Shown here in pieces: positions 6,786 through 10,824 of a stretch of 10,824 bases of DNA; the stretch's first letter is position 1, and every line of letters begins with the position of its first letter. The DNA comes from Rhizobiales bacterium UBA697 (GTDB lineage Bacteria; Pseudomonadota; Alphaproteobacteria; Rhizobiales; Ancalomicrobiaceae), in NCBI GenBank assembly GCA_002298965.1, contig DBMN01000186.1, forward strand, positions 192-11,015, read 5' to 3'. The notes beneath the pieces are model-generated. The model did no database searches. It worked only from the letters and a program-made list of their open reading frames with translations, and was not told the DNA's origin. The translations under genes and the position numbers were made by a program.

Positions 6786-7502
6786 ATGTGTGAACGTTGC
6801 ACGGGAATGGGTCGAAGGGCGTTTCTGGGTCTGGCGGGTGCCGCCGTGGCCGGTCTGGCGGGGGGCTTCATCGCGAGCCCGGCCCATGCCGCCGGCGGTC
6901 CCAAGACGGAACTCACCGCCGATCAGGCGCTCGAGAAGCTGAAGGCCGGCAACGCCCGCTACGTCACCGACGCGCAGGTCTGCGCCGCCGACCTGTCGGG
7001 CCAGCGCCATCACGTCACCGCGGGGCAGGCGCCCTGGGCGACCGTGATCTCCTGCGCCGACAGCCGCGTGCCGCCGGAACTGCTGTTCGGCGGTCTCGGC
7101 CTCGGCGAGATCTTCGTCATCCGCAACGCCGGCAACCTGATCGACCTCGACGTCGTCGGCACGGTCGAATACGGCGCCGCCGTGCTCGGTTCGCCGCTGG
7201 TCGTGGTGATGGGCCACCAGCGCTGCGGCGCGGTCGCCGCCGCCTGCGACACGGCGATCAAGAACGCCACCTTCCCCGGATCGATCGGTCAGATGATCGA
7301 GCCGATCGTCCCCTCCGCGCTGGCGGTCAAGGACGTCCCCGGCGACATCGTGACCAATGCGGTCAAGGAGAACGCCAAGCGTCAGGCCGCCCGCCTCGTC
7401 GAGCGCTCGCCGATCGTCTCGGGTCTCGTCCAGTCGAGCAAGGTCAAGGTGGTCTCCGCCTTCTACGACCTCGATTCGGGCAAGGTCGACTTCGCCCTCT
7501 GA
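6786..7502 (+). CDS. Beta-class carbonic anhydrase with a Tat signal (periplasmic)
   Basis: A 238-residue zinc enzyme that interconverts CO2 and bicarbonate. The three zinc ligands expected in beta-carbonic anhydrases are present: Cys90 in SCADSRVPPE, His144 and Cys147 in GHQRCGA. The Asp92/Arg94 catalytic dyad and the RNAGN stretch are also present. The N-terminus has a twin-arginine signal: RRAFLGL at 10-16, a hydrophobic alanine/glycine core and AHA at 33-35 as cleavage site. Export to the periplasm in folded form by Tat is therefore predicted, unlike the usual cytosolic beta enzymes. Before the arginines comes MCERC, a CxxC pair in the part that stays cytoplasmic. GGGAGGA at 6774-6780 supports ATG 6786. 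It lies between the two-component pair and glnE, probably as a single-gene unit. The periplasmic role (pH or CO2/bicarbonate supply) is inferred. Confidence 0.93.
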   Translation: MCERCTGMGRRAFLGLAGAAVAGLAGGFIASPAHAAGGPKTELTADQALEKLKAGNARYVTDAQVCAADLSGQRHHVTAGQAPWATVISCADSRVPPELLFGGLGLGEIFVIRNAGNLIDLDVVGTVEYGAAVLGSPLVVVMGHQRCGAVAAACDTAIKNATFPGSIGQMIEPIVPSALAVKDVPGDIVTNAVKENAKRQAARLVERSPIVSGLVQSSKVKVVSAFYDLDSGKVDFAL

Positions 7503-7539
7503 GGCGACGCGCGATCCGATCTCCCGATCCTTCGCGACG

Positions 7540-7565
7540 AGTGCGCGCCCGCCGCGGCGCGCGCT
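7540..7565 (+). terminator. GC-rich stem-loop after the carbonic anhydrase gene
   Basis: Arms 7540-7549 and 7556-7565 pair over 10 bp with one G-T wobble and a six-base loop (CGCCGC), 38 nt after the stop codon. Only TTCC follows, so it lacks the T run of a standard intrinsic terminator. An overlapping alternative hairpin (CGCGC 7560-7564 with GCGCG 7569-7573) could form instead. It may end or stabilise the carbonic anhydrase mRNA. Confidence 0.35.
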
Positions 7566-7633
7566 TCCGCGCGTCTCGGCGGTGCTTCGAACGACACCGT
7601 CCGTCGACGCAGGGCTTACGACTTTCCCCGCGC

Positions 7634-7661
7634 TTGACCCTCTCGCCCGACTGCCTATCCA
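7634..7661 (+). promoter_or_regulatory. Predicted sigma-70-type promoter of glnE
   Basis: TTGACC (7634-7639) matches 5 of 6 bases of the -35 consensus. TATCCA (7656-7661) is an acceptable -10 with 16-nt spacing. This is the best promoter-like pair I see in the window. Transcription would begin near 7668, about 60 nt before the glnE ATG, so glnE is likely transcribed independently of the carbonic anhydrase gene. Confidence 0.5.
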
Positions 7662-7668
7662 TTGGGCA

Positions 7669-7696
7669 CCCGGCGCGCACGCCTCGTCGCGCCGGG
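7669..7696 (+). other. Perfect 9-bp hairpin in the glnE leader
   Basis: CCCGGCGCG (7669-7677) and CGCGCCGGG (7688-7696) are perfect inverted repeats made only of G and C, with a 10-nt loop. If the promoter at 7634-7661 is real, this hairpin would lie at the very 5' end of the glnE mRNA, ending 32 nt before the ATG. Such a structure can protect an mRNA from decay or affect translation; which applies here is unknown. Confidence 0.4.
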
Positions 7697-7728
7697 CGAC
7701 CCGGCCCCCGAGGCGAGACAGAAGAAGA

Positions 7729-10707
7729 ATGAGCGCAGGAAACGCCGAAAAGACCGCCGCCGGACCGCTCCATTCCCGCATCTGCGTCGAGATCCGCCCG
7801 CCGAACCGCAAGGCGGGGACCCAGGCCTTCGCCCGCGTCGTCGACCAGTCGCGCTTCGCCAGCGACGACGGCGCCCTGACCGAGCTGCTGCGCGAGAACC
7901 CCGCGACCAAGACCTTCCTCGAAGGCGTCTTCGCGAACTCGAGCCATCTCGCCGATCTCGCCACCCGCGATCTCGCCCGCCTCGCCCGCGTGCTCGCCTC
8001 CGACCCGGCCGAGCGCATCGATGCCCTCGTCGCCGAGGTGCGGGCGCTCGACACCGCCGACGAGGCGGAGCTGATGATGCGCCTGCGGAAAGCCAAGCAG
8101 GAGGCGGCGCTGGCGATCGGCCTCGCCGATCTCGGCGGCGTCTGGGGCACGATGGAGGTGACCGGGGCGCTCACCCGCCTCGGCGACGCGACGCTGTCGG
8201 CCGCCTGCCGCTTCTGCCTGCGCGACGCCGCCGATCGCGGCAAGATCGAACTCGTCGATCCCGCCGACCCCGAGAAGGGCTCCGGCTGGATCCTGCTCGC
8301 CATGGGCAAATACGGCGCCTTCGAGCTCAACTATTCCTCCGACATCGACCTGATCGTCTTCTTCGATCGCTCGACCGCCCGGCTCGCCGAGCCCGACGAG
8401 GCGGTCGATCTCTTCGTCAAACTGACGCGGCGCATGTCGAAGATCATGCAGGAGCGCACCGCCGACGGTTACGTCTTCCGCGTCGACCTGCGCCTGCGCC
8501 CCGATCCCGGCGCGACGCCGATCGCCATGAACCTCGAAGCGGCCTTCCAGTACTACGAGTCGATGGGCCAGAACTGGGAGCGCGCGGCCCTCATCAAGGC
8601 GCGCGCCTGTGCCGGCGACATCGCCGCCGGCGACTATTTCGTCAAGGAGATCCGCCCCTTCGTCTGGCGGAAGTATTTCGACTACGCCGCGATCGCCGAC
8701 GTCCATTCGATCAAGCGCCAGATCCACGCCCACAAGGGCCACGGCGAGATCGCCATCGCCGGTCACAACGTCAAACTCGGCCGCGGCGGCATCCGCGAGA
8801 TCGAGTTCTTCGTCCAGACCCAGCAGTTGATCGCCGGCGGCCGCGACCCGTCGCTGCGCGGGCGCGGCACGCTCGCCATGCTCGAGCGGCTGGTCGAGAC
8901 CGGCTGGATCGAGGCCCGCGTCCGCGACGAGCTGACCGAGGCCTATCTCTTCCTGCGGAACGTCGAGCACCGTATCCAGATGGTCGCCGACGAACAGACC
9001 CATGCGCTGCCCGAGGACGACGAGGGCGTCGACCGCATCGCCCGGATGATGGGCTTCAAGGGGCTGAAGGACTTCGCCCCCGCGCTCCGCCTGCGTTTCG
9101 AGACGGTGCAGCGGCACTATTCCCGCCTGTTCGAGAACGCCCCCGAGCTCTCCGCCAACATGGGCAATCTCGTCTTCACCGGCGATCAGGACGACCCCGG
9201 CACGCTCGAGACCCTGTCGGGTCTCGGCTATCGCCGTGCCCCCGACGTCACCGCCGCGATCCGCGCCTGGCACTTCGGCCGCTATGCCGCGACCCGCTCG
9301 ACGGTCGCGCGCGAGCGCCTGACCGAGCTGACGCCGGTGCTGCTGGCGACGCTGGCCGGCACCGACAATGCGGATGCCGCCTTCTTCGCCTTCGACCGGC
9401 TGGTGGCGAAACTGCCGGCGGGCGTGCAGATCTTCTCGCTGCTGGTCTCCCACCCCTCGCTGCTCGACCTGATCGCCGCGATCATGGGCGCAGCCCCCAA
9501 GCTCGCCGAGACCATCGGCCGCCGCCCGCGCGTGCTCGACGCGCTGATGGAACCGGCCTTCTACGACGGCGTCCCCGAGGAGGCGGATCTCGAACGCCGC
9601 CTCGCCACCTCCTTCGAGGAGGCGCGTGACTACGAGGACCTGCTCGATCGCGCCCGCATCTTCGGCCAGGAGCAGATCTTCCTGATCGGCGTCCGCGTCC
9701 TGACCGGCACGCTCTCGGCGATCCAGGCGGGCGCGGCCTATGCGACGCTCGCCGGTGTGCTGGTGCGCGGGCTGCTCGCCGCCGTCGAGGCGGAATTCGC
9801 CAAGGCGCACGGCCGGGTCGCCGGCGGCGCCGCGGTCGTCGTCGCCATGGGCAAGCTCGGCGGCCGCGAGATGACGGCGTCGTCCGATCTCGACCTGATG
9901 CTGCTCTACGATTTCGACGAGGCCTGCGACATGTCGGACGGCGAGCGGCCGCTCGCCCCGTCGCAATACTACATCCGCCTGACCCAGCGCCTCGTCGCGG
10001 CACTCTCCGCCCCGACGGCGCAGGGGCTCCTCTACGAGGTCGACTTCCGCCTCCGCCCCTCCGGCAACAAGGGGCCGATGGCGACACGCCTGTCGAGCTT
10101 CGAGCAGTATCACGCCGAGGAGGCCTGGACCTGGGAGGCGATGGCGCTGACCCGCGCCCGCGTCGTCGCCGGCGATGCGGCCTTCGCCACCCGCGTCGAG
10201 GCGGCGATCCGCACCGCGCTCGTCCGCCGCCGCGACGCCGACAAGCTGCGCGCCGACGTCGTCGAGATGCGCGGCCTGATCGCAGAGGAGAAGGGCACGA
10301 CCGACCCCTGGGACATCAAGCAGATCCCCGGCGGTCTGGTCGACGTCGAGTTCCTCGCCCAGTTCCTGATGCTGCTGCACGGACCCGACGACCCGGCACT
10401 GTTCTCGACCAACACCGGCGTCGCGCTCGACCGGCTGGCGGCGGCGGGCCACCTCTCGGCGACCGACCACGACCTCGTCGGTCCGGCGCTGCGGCTCTAT
10501 CAGGGCCTGACCCAGACGCTGCGCCTCGCCTCCGACGGCGCCTTCGTGCCGAAGGAGGCACCGCGCGGCCTGATCGACCTCCTGACGCGGGTCGGCGAAC
10601 TGCCGGATTTCGGCACGCTCGCAGCCCATCTGGCCGAGACCGAGAAGGCCGTCCACGAGGTCCACGAACGCATCGTCGGCAAGGCGAAGAAGCGCGGGCG
10701 GAAGTGA
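7729..10707 (+). CDS. glnE: Bifunctional glutamine synthetase adenylyltransferase/adenylyl-removing enzyme GlnE
   Basis: A 992-residue cytosolic enzyme that adds AMP to glutamine synthetase to inactivate it and removes it again, under control of PII proteins and glutamine. Two nucleotidyltransferase halves are visible. The N-terminal (deadenylylating) half has GKYGAFELNYSSDIDL from Gly193 with Asp205 and Asp207, followed by VDLRLRPDPG. The C-terminal (adenylylating) half has GKLGGREMTASSDLDL from Gly708 with Asp720 and Asp722, followed by VDFRLRPSGN. The paired motifs IREIEFF and VDVEFLAQF also fit. Length is close to the family's 940-990. ATG 7729 is the only ATG in the right place, since the frame open further upstream overlaps the carbonic anhydrase gene. 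The ribosome binding site is weak (GAAGAAGA directly before ATG). Both active sites look intact. It has its own likely promoter. Confidence 0.97.
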   Translation: MSAGNAEKTAAGPLHSRICVEIRPPNRKAGTQAFARVVDQSRFASDDGALTELLRENPATKTFLEGVFANSSHLADLATRDLARLARVLASDPAERIDALVAEVRALDTADEAELMMRLRKAKQEAALAIGLADLGGVWGTMEVTGALTRLGDATLSAACRFCLRDAADRGKIELVDPADPEKGSGWILLAMGKYGAFELNYSSDIDLIVFFDRSTARLAEPDEAVDLFVKLTRRMSKIMQERTADGYVFRVDLRLRPDPGATPIAMNLEAAFQYYESMGQNWERAALIKARACAGDIAAGDYFVKEIRPFVWRKYFDYAAIADVHSIKRQIHAHKGHGEIAIAGHNVKLGRGGIREIEFFVQTQQLIAGGRDPSLRGRGTLAMLERLVETGWIEARVRDELTEAYLFLRNVEHRIQMVADEQTHALPEDDEGVDRIARMMGFKGLKDFAPALRLRFETVQRHYSRLFENAPELSANMGNLVFTGDQDDPGTLETLSGLGYRRAPDVTAAIRAWHFGRYAATRSTVARERLTELTPVLLATLAGTDNADAAFFAFDRLVAKLPAGVQIFSLLVSHPSLLDLIAAIMGAAPKLAETIGRRPRVLDALMEPAFYDGVPEEADLERRLATSFEEARDYEDLLDRARIFGQEQIFLIGVRVLTGTLSAIQAGAAYATLAGVLVRGLLAAVEAEFAKAHGRVAGGAAVVVAMGKLGGREMTASSDLDLMLLYDFDEACDMSDGERPLAPSQYYIRLTQRLVAALSAPTAQGLLYEVDFRLRPSGNKGPMATRLSSFEQYHAEEAWTWEAMALTRARVVAGDAAFATRVEAAIRTALVRRRDADKLRADVVEMRGLIAEEKGTTDPWDIKQIPGGLVDVEFLAQFLMLLHGPDDPALFSTNTGVALDRLAAAGHLSATDHDLVGPALRLYQGLTQTLRLASDGAFVPKEAPRGLIDLLTRVGELPDFGTLAAHLAETEKAVHEVHERIVGKAKKRGRK

Positions 10708-10795
10708 CGGGGGGGACGACCCTCGTGCCATCGTGCGTCTTCGAGGGCTCGGCCGCGCCGTGCTTCGCCGAATGTCGGAAGCGTAGCGGCCTCTC

Positions 10796-10818
10796 CACCC
10801 TCCCCTCAGGGGAGGGTG
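10796..10818. repeat. Perfect palindrome downstream of glnE (terminator or dispersed repeat)
   Basis: CACCCTCCCCT (10796-10806) and AGGGGAGGGTG (10808-10818) are perfect 11-bp arms around one base, 88 nt after the glnE stop. No T run follows before the window ends six bases later. I recall similar CCTCCCC/GGGGAGG palindromes scattered in intergenic regions of Hyphomicrobiales genomes, so a dispersed repeat is as likely as a terminator. The rest of 10708-10795 holds no gene I can support. Confidence 0.5.
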
Positions 10819-10824
10819 CCGAGC

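Noticed and set aside
7357..7728. Upstream extension of glnE into the carbonic anhydrase gene
   Set aside because: The extension is low-complexity Arg/Ser sequence overlapping a real gene in another frame. A promoter and hairpin lie between, and family proteins begin near ATG 7729.
5208..8330. A 1040-codon minus-strand frame across the kinase, carbonic anhydrase and start of glnE
   Set aside because: It runs through three real genes and two control regions, has biased composition, and shows no family motif. It is a composition artefact.
7444..10731. A 1095-codon open frame on the minus strand, antisense to glnE
   Set aside because: The + strand glnE has all family motifs. High GC with G/C-biased third codon positions removes stop codons from the antisense frame. 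The antisense product is Gly/Asp/Arg/Glu-rich and low in complexity, with no domain I recognise.

Overview
The window is GC-rich chromosomal DNA with dense, mostly co-directional genes on the + strand. Gene content and order (ccmE-ccmF-ccmH, a Do-like protease, a two-component pair, then glnE) resemble what I recall from Hyphomicrobiales (Rhizobiales) such as Sinorhizobium, where cycJKL, degP1, a regulator/kinase pair and glnE are neighbours. I infer an alphaproteobacterium of that order. The genus cannot be told from the sequence alone.

Layout. 1-198 is the 3' end of ccmE. 225-2210 is ccmF and 2225-2725 is ccmH, forming the end of a cytochrome c maturation operon with short gaps and good ribosome binding sites. 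A 131-bp gap with nested dyad symmetry leads to degP (2857-4434), a periplasmic Do-family protease. A strong hairpin with a T run (4498-4537) follows degP and lies only 17 nt before an OmpR/PhoB-type response regulator (4555-5235). Its sensor kinase (5232-6671) overlaps it by 4 nt. A gap with a dyad and a possible promoter leads to a beta-carbonic anhydrase with a twin-arginine signal (6786-7502). A 226-bp gap with several hairpins and a good sigma-70-like promoter leads to glnE (7729-10707), the bifunctional glutamine synthetase adenylyltransferase. The last 117 bp hold no gene and end in a perfect palindrome that may be a terminator or a dispersed repeat.

How the genes fit together. The Ccm proteins attach heme to apocytochromes c in the periplasm. 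DegP maintains periplasmic protein quality, and the adjacent two-component system is a reasonable candidate to sense envelope state. The carbonic anhydrase is predicted to be exported folded by Tat, so the stretch from ccmE to the carbonic anhydrase is themed around the cell envelope and periplasm. GlnE is a cytosolic nitrogen-control enzyme and appears to have its own promoter.

I found no mobile element, CRISPR array, tRNA, rRNA or clearly novel system. All eight genes are recognisable families with intact key residues. The points worth a second look are the Tat-exported carbonic anhydrase with an N-terminal CxxC, and the structured intergenic regions (possible leaderless regulator mRNA, 5' hairpin before glnE, dyads upstream of degP and of the carbonic anhydrase).
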